Origin: Azoarcus sp.
Lineage (GTDB): Bacteria; Pseudomonadota; Gammaproteobacteria; Burkholderiales; Rhodocyclaceae
Assembly (NCBI GenBank): GCA_030604735.1
Contig: JAUVVG010000025.1
Location: 1-64,000 of the forward strand
Length of the DNA stretch: 64,000 bases
Direction of reading: 5' to 3'
Under the pieces are notes generated by a model. That model was not told the origin of the DNA, searched no databases, and was given only the letters and a program-made list of their open reading frames with translations. Positions 1 to 7,747 of this stretch are shown piece by piece (the stretch's first letter is position 1; the number at the start of each line of letters is the position of its first letter). The translations under genes and the position numbers were made by a program.

Positions 1-1
1 C

Positions 2-745
2 CCGTCGCACCTGGTCGACTGGCAGGGCAAGGACTGGACCCCGGAGATCGCGAAGGAAACCGGTCGCAAGGCCGCCCACCCCAACGCCCGCTTCACCGCC
101 CCGGCCAGCCAGTGCCCCTCCATCGACCCGGCCTGGGAAGACCCGGCCGGCGTGCCGATCTCGGCCTTCATCTTCGGCGGTCGCCGCGCCACCACCGTGC
201 CGCTGGTGTATCAGGCCTTCAACTGGAACTTCGGCGTGTACATGGCCGCCACCCTCGGCTCCGAGACCACCGCCGCGGCCTTCGGCGCGCAGGGCGTGGT
301 CCGTCGCGACCCATTCGCGATGCTGCCCTTCTGCGGCTATCACATGGGCGATTACTTCAACCACTGGCTGCGCATGGGCCATGTGGTCGAGGACACCCCC
401 AAGATCTTCTGCGTGAACTGGTTCCGCATGAACGAGAAAGGCGAGTTCATGTGGCCGGGCTTCGGCGAGAACATGCGTGTGCTCAAGTGGATCGTCGAGC
501 GCTGCCAGGGCAAGATCCCAGCCAAGGAGACCGCGCTGGGCTGGATGCCGCGCTTCGACGACCTCGACTGGACCGGTAGCGACGTCACCCGCGAGGAGTT
601 CGAATCGCTGATCAAGGTGGACGCCGAGGCCTGGCGCAACGAGCTCAACTCGCACAAGGAGTGGTTCGACAAGCTCCAGGACCGCCTGCCGCGGCAGCTG
701 GTGCTCAAGCGCGAACTGTTCGAACTCGCGTTGACGGCCGACTGA
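2..745 (+). CDS. pckG: Phosphoenolpyruvate carboxykinase (GTP), 3' part
   Basis: C-terminal 247 codons of a GTP-dependent PEP carboxykinase; the start lies before the window. The enzyme interconverts oxaloacetate and PEP with GTP/GDP in the cytoplasm, at the entry to gluconeogenesis. The visible part holds the family's conserved [17 protein letters not shown] and FGGRR stretches near the window edge, and the FCVNWFR region further on. The reading frame is open from base 2 to a TGA, and a strong intrinsic terminator follows 35 bases later. The GTP rather than ATP class is inferred from these motifs. Confidence 0.95.
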   Translation, partial: PSHLVDWQGKDWTPEIAKETGRKAAHPNARFTAPASQCPSIDPAWEDPAGVPISAFIFGGRRATTVPLVYQAFNWNFGVYMAATLGSETTAAAFGAQGVVRRDPFAMLPFCGYHMGDYFNHWLRMGHVVEDTPKIFCVNWFRMNEKGEFMWPGFGENMRVLKWIVERCQGKIPAKETALGWMPRFDDLDWTGSDVTREEFESLIKVDAEAWRNELNSHKEWFDKLQDRLPRQLVLKRELFELALTAD

Positions 746-780
746 TCCGACTGCCCCCTAGACCGACATCTTGCCCATGG

Positions 781-808
781 AAAGCGCCGCACAGTCGGCG
801 CTTTTTTT
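781..808 (+). terminator. Intrinsic terminator of pckG
   Basis: A perfect 9-base-pair stem (AAAGCGCCG with CGGCGCTTT) around a 6-base loop runs into seven T residues. It sits 35 bases after the pckG stop codon on the same strand. Confidence 0.9.
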
Positions 809-996
809 GCTTGAAGCTGCAGCCTGTTAAACTCGGTCCGCACCGGGCATCTGCCGCACCGGTGCGGAATTCCCGACTTGCCTGACGCCACGGCAGAATC
901 AGAAAACTGGCAGTTCCAACCACCCGCTCTGGAAATCGCCTTGCCTGGCCCTCTGCGAGCAGGTCCGTTCCCAGACAAATTCAACCCCCGCCGACC

Positions 997-2154
997 ATGA
1001 AAATCTCACGCCGCGCCCAGGACATTCAACCCTTCCACGTCATGGAGCTGCTGCGCCGCGCACGCGAACTCGAAGCGCAGGGGCGCGACATCATCCACAT
1101 GGAGATCGGTGAGCCGGACTTCCCGACCCCGCAACCCATGCTCGATGCGGCCAATCGCTTCATCGCCAAGGGCGATGTGCACTACACCGGCGCACTCGGC
1201 CTGCCGGCGCTGCGCGAGGCGATCGCGCGCTTCTATCACGACCGCTTCGGCGCCGACGTGCCGCCCGAGCGGATCGCGGTCACCGCGGGGGCCTCCGGCG
1301 CGCTGCTGCTGGCGCTGGCCGCGACCACCGACCCGGGCGACGAATGGCTGTTGCCCGACCCGGCCTACCCCTGCAACCGACACCTGGTGCGCGGCTTCGA
1401 GGGCATCGCACGTGCCATCGCGGTCGACGCCAGCACCCGTTTCCAGCCCACTCCGGAGCAAGTCGCCGCGGCCTGGTCGCCGAACACCTGCGGCTTGATG
1501 GTCGCCACCCCGTCCAACCCCACCGGCACCCTGCTCGAAGCGGCCGAACTCGCCGCCTTGCGAGAAACCGTGGTCAGCCGCGATGGCGTGCTGATCGTCG
1601 ACGAGATCTACCAGGGCCTCACCTACGGCGTGGAATCCAGCACCGCGCTCGCCCAGATGGACGACATCTTCGTCGTCAACAGCTTCTCCAAGTACTTTGG
1701 CATGACCGGCTGGCGCCTGGGCTGGATGGTGATGCCGGAAACCCATGTGCGCGAGATCGAGAAACTCGCCCAGCACTTCTTCATCGCCGCCTCCACCCCG
1801 GCCCAGCATGCCGCGCTGGCCGCCTTCCAGCCCGGCACGCTGGACATCCTGGAGGAACGCCGCCACGCCTTCGCGGAACGCCGCGCCACGCTGCTGCCCG
1901 CCCTTCGCGAACTCGGCTTCATCGTCGCCGCCGAACCGCACGGCGCGTTCTACATCTACGCCGACATCTCGGCGCTTTCGGATGACAGCGAGGCGCTGGC
2001 CCGGCGCTTCATCGAGGAGGCCGGCGTCGCCACCACGCCGGGGCTCGACTTCGGCAACCATCAACCTCGTCGCCATCTGCGTTTCGCCTATACCACCCGT
2101 CAGGACAGGCTTCTGGAAGCGACGGAAAGACTGGGCAAGGTGCTGGGCAAGTAG
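997..2154 (+). CDS. Class I/II PLP-dependent aminotransferase
   Basis: A 385-residue fold-type I aminotransferase of the aspartate aminotransferase superfamily, cytoplasmic. The PLP lysine is K232 in SFSKYFGMTGWR; N174 in SNPTG and D202/Y205 in VDEIYQG contact the cofactor, and an arginine near the C terminus would bind the substrate carboxylate. The length is normal for the family. The start ATG opens the MKISRRAQ segment typical of this subgroup. The gene stands alone after the pckG terminator, so the context does not give the amino donor or acceptor. The specific substrate is unknown. Confidence 0.9.
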   Translation: MKISRRAQDIQPFHVMELLRRARELEAQGRDIIHMEIGEPDFPTPQPMLDAANRFIAKGDVHYTGALGLPALREAIARFYHDRFGADVPPERIAVTAGASGALLLALAATTDPGDEWLLPDPAYPCNRHLVRGFEGIARAIAVDASTRFQPTPEQVAAAWSPNTCGLMVATPSNPTGTLLEAAELAALRETVVSRDGVLIVDEIYQGLTYGVESSTALAQMDDIFVVNSFSKYFGMTGWRLGWMVMPETHVREIEKLAQHFFIAASTPAQHAALAAFQPGTLDILEERRHAFAERRATLLPALRELGFIVAAEPHGAFYIYADISALSDDSEALARRFIEEAGVATTPGLDFGNHQPRRHLRFAYTTRQDRLLEATERLGKVLGK

Positions 2155-2310
2155 GCGTCCCCTGATCCCGATCGACAATGGACCGCTCGATATCAGGATA
2201 GGCCTCGCGGTTGGCGCGGCGGGGCTGGACCACGACTGGACCGTTCGTGTTGCGAGGCGGCGCCTCGGCCGACCATTCGCACCGCGTCCATCAAGCGGGA
2301 CCCAATGACA

Positions 2311-2331
2311 ATCGGCCCAATAAGGGCCGAT
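2311..2331. terminator. Hairpin between convergent genes, possible terminator
   Basis: A perfect 8-base-pair stem (ATCGGCCC / GGGCCGAT) with loop AATAA lies between the convergent aminotransferase and lytic transglycosylase genes. The downstream T tracts are weak on both strands, so a terminator role is likely from position but not proved. Confidence 0.45.
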
Positions 2332-2362
2332 AGGTTTCGTTCAGGGGAACCGGATATCGCGA

Positions 2363-3193
2363 TCAGGCATCGCCATTGCTGCGCGCCGCCGACATGATCT
2401 GCCGCTTCATCGCCATCACACGCTTGGTATAGCGTGCTTCCGGGTCGTTGCGCGCGCCGCCGTAGTATTGCAGTGCCGCCTGCAGCGTGCCGTAGCGCTG
2501 AAGTCCCTCGACCAGCACCTTGGTGCCGACCTGCACATTCACCAACGGATCGAACAGGATGTCGTCCGGGGCATTCTCGCCGATCTTGTCCATGTGCCAC
2601 TTCGGGATCACCTGCATCAAGCCCTGCGCGCCGGCATGGCTCTCGGCCATCGGATTGAAGCTCGACTCGATCGCCATCATCGCGACGATCAGCAAGGGAT
2701 CCAGGCCTGCGCCTTTGGCGGACTCCTCGGCCACGGCCAGCACCGGCTCCAGCGCAACGCCCGATACCCGGTACTTGCGCGACACCCAATCGCGCACCCG
2801 CTGCATCTCTTCGGACAAGGCTACCTCACCGGGCAGCGCATGGTCTTCCAGATGGCCGAGTAACGCCCGCGGCGAAACGCGCCAGCGGTCACCCACACTC
2901 GCGGGCTGCACCAATGCATAAGTGGGTCGCGCATCGCGCTTAAGGTCAGCCGACTCAGGACCTGCACCGCCACCATAGCCCATGGCCTCGACGACACTCA
3001 CTGCCGAAGCCGCGTGCGCTGTACTCGATATCAGGCCGGTATCGGCGAAGCTCACCGAATCGTGCTCGAGATACGCCAGGCTGATATGCGCCACCGTTGC
3101 CACACCCACGGCCAACAAACCACCATGGGCAATACGTGCCACAGTTTTACCCATGCTCTTTGCGAGCACGGTCATACGAGTTGCGTGACTCAT
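2363..3193 (-). CDS. Lytic transglycosylase, SLT domain
   Basis: A 276-residue secreted or membrane-anchored murein transglycosylase that would cleave the MurNAc-GlcNAc bond of peptidoglycan to form 1,6-anhydro ends. The N terminus has a hydrophobic stretch at about residues 22-41, fitting a signal or anchor. The SLT domain covers about residues 150-265, with catalytic E176 in AIESSFNP, then GLMQVIP at 191-197 and the AALQYYGGA segment. A GGAGGGA ribosome site lies just before the ATG. The AmpD-like amidase upstream in the same direction acts on products of this enzyme class, but 533 bases separate the two genes. Confidence 0.88.
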   Translation of the reverse strand: MSHATRMTVLAKSMGKTVARIAHGGLLAVGVATVAHISLAYLEHDSVSFADTGLISSTAHAASAVSVVEAMGYGGGAGPESADLKRDARPTYALVQPASVGDRWRVSPRALLGHLEDHALPGEVALSEEMQRVRDWVSRKYRVSGVALEPVLAVAEESAKGAGLDPLLIVAMMAIESSFNPMAESHAGAQGLMQVIPKWHMDKIGENAPDDILFDPLVNVQVGTKVLVEGLQRYGTLQAALQYYGGARNDPEARYTKRVMAMKRQIMSAARSNGDA

Positions 3194-3726
3194 GGTCCCT
3201 CCGCGCTGTGACCGGAATCGTCAGCGACAGCTTTCCGCAACCCACCCGAGGTGAAGTCGATGAATAAATAACTCAGCTGTCTGTGGTGCCGGCGGACCGA
3301 ACTTCAACCCCGCCTAACACCGGAAACCGGTCGTCAGTGGTTGTTTAGCGCCTCGCCGCAACCAGACGAAGCACCCCGCGGTGCGAGCGGCCATGAATTG
3401 AACCAACCACAAGGGGCTGGAACCGCACCGATTATGGAAAATCTAGAAAGCTACGAATTGCTGCATCGCAACAAGTCCGCACTTTATTGATTTGACGCAT
3501 TTTTGTCAAATACCACGGCAGTCGAGAATTTGCATTATTACCGCTGACGGCGCCAAACCCCAGCAAGAGCGGGCCTCTGTGCATCCAAAATAATGTTGCA
3601 AGGACACAACATAGTGACACAATTGGGCGCAGCGGCTACGGGTCGCCTCCCCTATTTCCTCTAATTCCTACCGACTCCAAAACCCACTCCTTAACTCGTG
3701 CCCGCACCGTCCGCGAACCCAAACAG
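3194..3726. other. Gene-free 533-base stretch upstream of the lytic transglycosylase
   Basis: No credible coding region is seen; the only open frame (62 codons, minus strand) has no ribosome site or family match. The half nearer ampD is A+T rich and includes TTTGAC-N8-GTCAAA at about 3490-3510, which could be an operator or a small hairpin. It presumably holds the promoter of the transglycosylase and the end of the ampD transcript. Confidence 0.5.
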
Positions 3727-4269
3727 CTAACACTCGGCCAATCTACTTTGCAGCAAACCCCAGTCGAAAAACGGCCCAGGATCGGTCTTCCGCCCTGGCG
3801 CTATGTCGCAGTGCCCTACCACATCCTCGATCGGATAACGCGCCTCGATCGCCCGCACCAACTCCGCCAGGCGGTCATACTGCACCGCCTCGAAGGGCAG
3901 CGTATCGCAGCCCTCCAGCTCGATCCCGATCGAAAAGTCGTTGCATCGCTCCCGCTCCCGCCAACACGATACCCCGGCATGCCAGGCTCGGTCTTCTGTG
4001 GACACGAACTGTGTCAAGGCGCCGTCGCGCTGGATGAAGAAGTGCGCCGACACCCGCAAGTGGGCGATCTCGGCATAGTAAGGATGCTCGGTCGGGTCCA
4101 GCGTGTTGGTGAAGAGCTGCTCGACACCCTGCCCGCCGAATTGATCCGGTGGCAGACTGATCGCGTGGATGACGATCAGGCTCACCGACGCACCGTCCGG
4201 TCGCGCATCCGTGTTCGGAGAAGGAACACAGCACGCAGCATCGGTCCAACCTGCCTCGGAAATCAACAT
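3727..4269 (-). CDS. ampD: AmpD-type 1,6-anhydro-N-acetylmuramyl-L-alanine amidase
   Basis: A 180-residue zinc amidase of the Amidase_2 family. It would cleave the amide bond between anhydro-MurNAc and the stem peptide during cell-wall recycling in the cytoplasm. The zinc ligands match H35 (VIHAIS), H153 (VGHCDI) and D163 (KTDPGP). E117 in GIELEG and H97 in AWHAG also lie at conserved places. No signal peptide is visible, which favours the cytoplasmic AmpD over periplasmic relatives. It is followed on the minus strand, after a gap, by a lytic transglycosylase. Confidence 0.9.
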   Translation of the reverse strand: MLISEAGWTDAACCVPSPNTDARPDGASVSLIVIHAISLPPDQFGGQGVEQLFTNTLDPTEHPYYAEIAHLRVSAHFFIQRDGALTQFVSTEDRAWHAGVSCWRERERCNDFSIGIELEGCDTLPFEAVQYDRLAELVRAIEARYPIEDVVGHCDIAPGRKTDPGPFFDWGLLQSRLAEC

Positions 4270-4357
4270 TCATCGCGTACGCAGTTGTTGTCTGGATCGA
4301 ATTATCTGCGATAGGGGATCACAGCTCAACCGGAGGCAAGCGCGCCGCCGGCATCAC

Positions 4358-4936
4358 TCACCGATCAAGCCGAACCCGCGCCCAATCGATCACCACTTCG
4401 GGAAGCACCCGCGACGCCAACTCGCCCTCGAACTCATGCACGAGCGGTTTGCCATAGGCACCGTCGATCAGCGTGTAGATCGTCACCACGCGGTCGGTCG
4501 GGTGAACGATCCAGTACTCGCGAACCCCATGGCGCTCGTAAAGATCGCGCTTGACGATCATGTCGTGCCCTGCCGTGGAAGGCGACAGCACCTCGATCAC
4601 CCAGTCCGGCGCGCCACGACACCCGCGCTCGTCGATCTTGCTGACGTCACAGATCACCGAGAGATCCGGCTGCACCACGGATTCGATCGCACCATCCGCT
4701 TGATCACCCCGGGGTAAGCGCACATCGAAAGGCGCCAGATAAACCCGGCAAGGCGCTCCTTCGAGCGTATCGGCAAGCTGCCGTGCTATCTCGAGAACAA
4801 TGGTTTGATGAGCCGGTGATGGCGCCGGAGCCATCGCATAAGCCACTCCATCGACCAACTCGTATCGCGCGTCTTCTGGCCAGCGGCAATAATCCGCATA
4901 GGTGTGATGTTCCGCATCTCTCAACGGCAAACCCAT
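4358..4936 (-). CDS. Uma2 family (DUF820) PD-(D/E)XK nuclease-like protein
   Basis: A 192-residue protein of the Uma2 family, a restriction-endonuclease-like fold that is abundant in cyanobacteria and some proteobacteria; the cellular role is unknown. The putative active site is seen as D in VQPDLSVIC and E in VIEVLSPST, followed by the KRDLYERHGVREYWIV region. The ATG at 4936 is preferred because GGAGG lies 7 bases upstream; an earlier in-frame start would add six residues. It stands alone. A second Uma2 protein with little overall identity lies at 22206-22775. Confidence 0.85.
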   Translation of the reverse strand: MGLPLRDAEHHTYADYCRWPEDARYELVDGVAYAMAPAPSPAHQTIVLEIARQLADTLEGAPCRVYLAPFDVRLPRGDQADGAIESVVQPDLSVICDVSKIDERGCRGAPDWVIEVLSPSTAGHDMIVKRDLYERHGVREYWIVHPTDRVVTIYTLIDGAYGKPLVHEFEGELASRVLPEVVIDWARVRLDR

Positions 4937-5234
4937 CACGTCACCTCCAAGCATCCAAACTTTGGATAGTGTAGTCCGCTACCCACACTACTCGAAATGT
5001 TTGAACAGGTTGCCAACAGTAAAAAGATTCCCCGGCTCTGGAGTCATTACGAGTCATACTGCTTGCAAAATACGCCGTACCGCAACAGCTTGCGCTGTTG
5101 TAGGGATACGTTTGACATTCGGGTCTCGACGAATCAATGTCTTACGCGATTAGCTGTCGAACGCACAAGGAAAGGCAGGGCTGCTGGTAGGATGCTACGG
5201 AGCTAGGCCTGATCCCTTACCTTTCCCCAGCATG

Positions 5235-6173
5235 TCAGTTTTCTGCAAAGACCTCATCAAGGTTCGGTGCGTCAAGAATGCGCTCGGCCCAGCGTTCGAG
5301 TTGTTCGGCGGTGGCGCCTTTGAGCCGCGCCGAGGTTTCATCGCCGAGCGGGCCGAAGCGTTTGACGAGTTGCCTTTCGAGGATGGCGGCCTCGCCTTCG
5401 AGCTTGCCTTCGAGCCTGCCTTCGAGCCTGCCTTCGAGCCTGCCTTCGAGCTTACCTTCAATCTTTCCCTGTTCGAGCGCCGCCCGAATATCGGTGCGCT
5501 CGTCACGCAGTGCGCGTTCGCGTACGAACGCCAGGCGGCGTGTTTCCTCATCCGCGCTCAACTGCTTGATGTGGGCGAGCGCCTGCTGAACAGGCGGGTA
5601 GTCGATTTGGGCCATGGTGTGCTCCTCGTGCCAATGCTCCAGAAAGGCGATCCACGCGGCCATCGCCGGTTCGCCCGCGCCCAGGCGGTCGGCCTTGGGC
5701 AGTTCGATCAGGTTCAATTGTAGTTCATCGCCCAGCTTGAGCGCCGGTTGCTGCCGATCGCGCAGCTCGAAGCACCACAGGGCTTGTTGTTGGTGCCGGG
5801 CGTCGGTGAAGAGTTCAAAATCGAGCAGGTGAATGCCGATGGCTGGTTTCAGGCTCGGGTAGTCCTCCCCGCCGTTCAGCTGCTGGGTCAGCGTGCGGGC
5901 CAGGTAGTAGGCGCTGCGCGCGCTCCAGGCGCCGTGGCGGCGCACCTGCATTTCGATGTTGTAGCGTCGCCCGTGCGTATCCTGGGCGAGCACGTCGAGC
6001 ACGATGAACTTGCCGGCGAGCTCCTCAGGCTCGATGCGAGGGTTGAGGATTTCAACGACCTCGATGGGCGGCTCCGTGCTGCGCACCGCGTTGATCAGGG
6101 CCGCCAGCAAGGCGGGTGCATCGACGAACAGCCGCTTGAAGACGAAATCGTTCTTGGGGTCGAGAAGCGTCAT
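5235..6173 (-). CDS. Rpn family recombination-promoting nuclease / PD-(D/E)XK transposase-like protein
   Basis: A 312-residue protein opening with TLLDPKNDFVFKRLF, the hallmark of Rpn (YhgA-like, transposase_31) proteins. In E. coli these are DNA nucleases that promote RecA-independent recombination. The nuclease core covers about residues 1-130, including the conserved YNIEMQVR strand. The C-terminal third contains a low-complexity LEG(R/K) repeat encoded by a 12-base DNA repeat, then a short helical tail. The ATG at 6173 is used; the longer frame would start at a TTG. It sits alone among accessory genes and is likely mobile in evolutionary terms. Confidence 0.88.
   Translation of the reverse strand: MTLLDPKNDFVFKRLFVDAPALLAALINAVRSTEPPIEVVEILNPRIEPEELAGKFIVLDVLAQDTHGRRYNIEMQVRRHGAWSARSAYYLARTLTQQLNGGEDYPSLKPAIGIHLLDFELFTDARHQQQALWCFELRDRQQPALKLGDELQLNLIELPKADRLGAGEPAMAAWIAFLEHWHEEHTMAQIDYPPVQQALAHIKQLSADEETRRLAFVRERALRDERTDIRAALEQGKIEGKLEGRLEGRLEGRLEGKLEGEAAILERQLVKRFGPLGDETSARLKGATAEQLERWAERILDAPNLDEVFAEN
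5395..5466 (-). repeat. 12-base tandem repeat inside the rpn gene
   Basis: Six consecutive 12-base units of the form CCTTCGAGCCTG (plus strand); the last two diverge. They are in frame and encode repeated Leu-Glu-Gly-Arg/Lys. Repeat number can change by slippage without breaking the frame. Confidence 0.9.
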
Positions 6174-6381
6174 TGGCAATCGAACGGCTTCAAAAACATG
6201 AATATGGAATTATTTCATATTCAATTGCCAGGTGGGGCTTTGCCTGTTCGCCGGTTTGATGAGGCTCAATGACGGGGGTGTTGATGGAATAGGCAACATG
6301 AAAATGAGCTAATCGTGGCCCGTCCTGGTTAACCCCTGCAGGCAATGTCTTGCGTATTGAACGCCCTGAGGCTAGAGTGCC

Positions 6382-6400
6382 CGTTAACGAATACGTTAAC
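6382..6400 (+). promoter_or_regulatory. CGTTAAC direct repeat, candidate antitoxin operator
   Basis: Two copies of CGTTAAC, each containing the palindrome GTTAAC, start 12 bases apart and end 10 bases before the antitoxin ATG. Phd/YefM antitoxins bind short palindromes in their own promoters, so autoregulation is a reasonable inference. No good -35/-10 pair was recognised. Confidence 0.4.
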
Positions 6401-6410
6401 AGGCACGGAT

Positions 6411-6686
6411 ATGAGCTTTAACTCCCAGGACGTCGTCCCCATCAGCGAAGCGCGTGCGCGACTGACCGAGTTGTCTGATGAAGTCGTGGCGGGAGCCGAG
6501 AAGCTGCTGACCAAAAACGGCGCGGCCTACGTTGCCATCGTTGACGCAAAAAAGCTCGACTATTACCACGCCCTCGAGGAGGAGCATGCCAGCCTGGTGA
6601 TGCTCGCCGAGGTTGAAACCGGCTTGCGTGAAGTGTTGGCAGGTCAGCGCGTCAAGACCGACGATCTCATCAAGGCCCTGTCCTGA
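6411..6686 (+). CDS. Type II antitoxin, Phd/YefM family
   Basis: A 91-residue antitoxin. The N-terminal half (VVPISEARARLTELSDEV) is the DNA-binding Phd/YefM fold, which dimerises on its promoter. KNGAAYVAIVDAKKLDYY continues this domain, and the C-terminal 35 residues would wrap the toxin. The ATG at 6411 follows two CGTTAAC boxes; an upstream in-frame ATG at 6345 would put the operator inside the gene and is less likely. The toxin starts 5 bases after its stop. Confidence 0.85.
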   Translation: MSFNSQDVVPISEARARLTELSDEVVAGAEKLLTKNGAAYVAIVDAKKLDYYHALEEEHASLVMLAEVETGLREVLAGQRVKTDDLIKALS

Positions 6687-6691
6687 TAGTC

Positions 6692-7075
6692 ATGGCGTTG
6701 CCCCTTAACGCAAAAGTCGAGGCTGCACCGAACTTCATGACCAACCTCGATGCGGCGTACCCGTTCTCCCTCACGCAAGACCCAGAGACTGCCGATCATC
6801 GCCTGGTCAAGTTGAAAGAGGCCCTGAGAGAGATGGTGGCGATACTGGCTTGGTCACCTTTCAGTGGCCGTCCAGCGCGATTTCTCACCGGGAAATCTGC
6901 ACAGGCAAAGTTGAAAGCCGATGCTGTTCAACTACTCGCAAATCAAGCCGCACTCCCGCACCTTCGGGAATACGTAGTAGGTCAGCACATTGTTCTTTAT
7001 GCGCATTCCGAAACCGAGGTGATACTCCTGGCCCTGAAGCATCAACGCCAGTTGGTCTTCTCTGCAGGCGGGTGA
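6692..7075 (+). CDS. Type II toxin, RelE/ParE family
   Basis: A 127-residue protein placed as the toxin partner of the upstream Phd-type antitoxin, 5 bases away. The C-terminal region (REYVVGQHIVLYAHSETEVILLALKHQRQL) resembles the last strands of RelE/ParE toxins, where basic residues act on mRNA or gyrase. At 127 residues it is slightly longer than usual. Whether it is a ribosome-dependent RNase or a gyrase poison cannot be told from the sequence. Confidence 0.75.
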   Translation: MALPLNAKVEAAPNFMTNLDAAYPFSLTQDPETADHRLVKLKEALREMVAILAWSPFSGRPARFLTGKSAQAKLKADAVQLLANQAALPHLREYVVGQHIVLYAHSETEVILLALKHQRQLVFSAGG

Positions 7076-7170
7076 CACAAGCGCCGAGAAACCGGCAACA
7101 AACAAACGGGACCTGTCTTGAAAGGCGCTAAGTCAAGCCTCTTTTGCACGATACAGCCCGCTCACGCCTG

Positions 7171-7270
7171 CACGGCCTTGTGTGCTGCCCGCCCGCCGGC
7201 ACAGCCCTGTGAGCAGCCCGCCCGCCGGCACAGCCTTGTGAGCTGCCCGCCCGCCGGCACAGCCTTGTGG
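7171..7270 (+). repeat. 29-base tandem repeat array
   Basis: Three near-identical units start at 7171, 7200 and 7229 and follow CACAGCCTTGTGAGC then TGCCCGCCCGCCGG. A partial fourth unit at 7258 leads directly into the REP element, sharing its CCTTGTGG sequence. There is no spacer between units, so it is not a CRISPR array. Confidence 0.85.
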
Positions 7271-7342
7271 GAGCGGTGCGAGCCGCGAATAAGCCTATCC
7301 GCACCCACACGGCCGATTCGCGGCTCGCGCCGCTCCCACCTG
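7264..7342. repeat. REP inverted pair (BIME-like)
   Basis: A REP unit at 7264-7289 (GTGGGAGCGGTGCGAGCCGCG core) and its inverted copy at 7317-7342 flank 27 bases. They could form a long hairpin. Related single units occur near 18.3, 18.9-19.1 and 31.1-31.25 kb. Confidence 0.8.
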
Positions 7343-7568
7343 TACCGGTACCGCCGTGCCAATACCCCTTATCTCCTTGACGTCCATCTCGGGGGCGGGA
7401 CTTGCAGCGCAGGATGTCCATTTGCATCACGGCTTCGACAACCGCATCATAGCGCTGCGAGGCACTCAGCCCCTCGCTATCTCATTGAAGCAAAAGAACT
7501 GCTCTTCAAAGGTAGTGCCATTGGGGTCTGTCCCCCTTTTTTCTTCTTTTTGTCAAAAGCGATCGTTA

Positions 7569-7747
7569 TGACCTGGGTCATCGACAAAGAACGCAAGTGC
7601 GCCTTTAAAAGCGGCAACGACGCCTACCGGGTGATTTTCAGGAGGTTGGAAAGCGGACATCGGTCTGACGACTGGTACTCATTGCCGACCGAGGCCCGAG
7701 CCGAGAGACAGCGCCTCCCGCAGTCTGCCACTGGTATCGCCCCGTGA
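7569..7747 (+). CDS. Doubtful small ORF overlapping the kinase start
   Basis: A 59-codon frame from an ATG at 7569 ends in a TGA that overlaps the GTG start of the histidine kinase (GTGA). No family is recognised and no ribosome site is visible. The overlap would allow translational coupling, but the frame may be chance in this repeat-rich interval. Confidence 0.2.

Larger units (their letters stand above)
7076..7743. other. Repeat-rich intergenic stretch
   Basis: A 668-base interval between the toxin and the histidine kinase. It contains a 29-base tandem array and a REP inverted pair, then about 400 bases without recognisable features apart from a doubtful 59-codon frame reaching the kinase start. 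It includes the T-rich run CCCCCTTTTTTCTTCTTTTTG near 7533. Confidence 0.6.

Noticed and set aside
3432-3620. 62-codon open frame upstream of the lytic transglycosylase
   Set aside because: No ribosome site, no family and A+T-rich composition unlike neighbouring genes; probably chance.
7171-7270. 29-base repeat array as a CRISPR
   Set aside because: The unit length is right, but the copies are directly adjacent with no spacers, and there are no cas genes.
7118-7568. Protein-coding reading of the repeat patch
   Set aside because: The frame is made of the tandem repeat and REP units in three frames, with no ribosome site or family.
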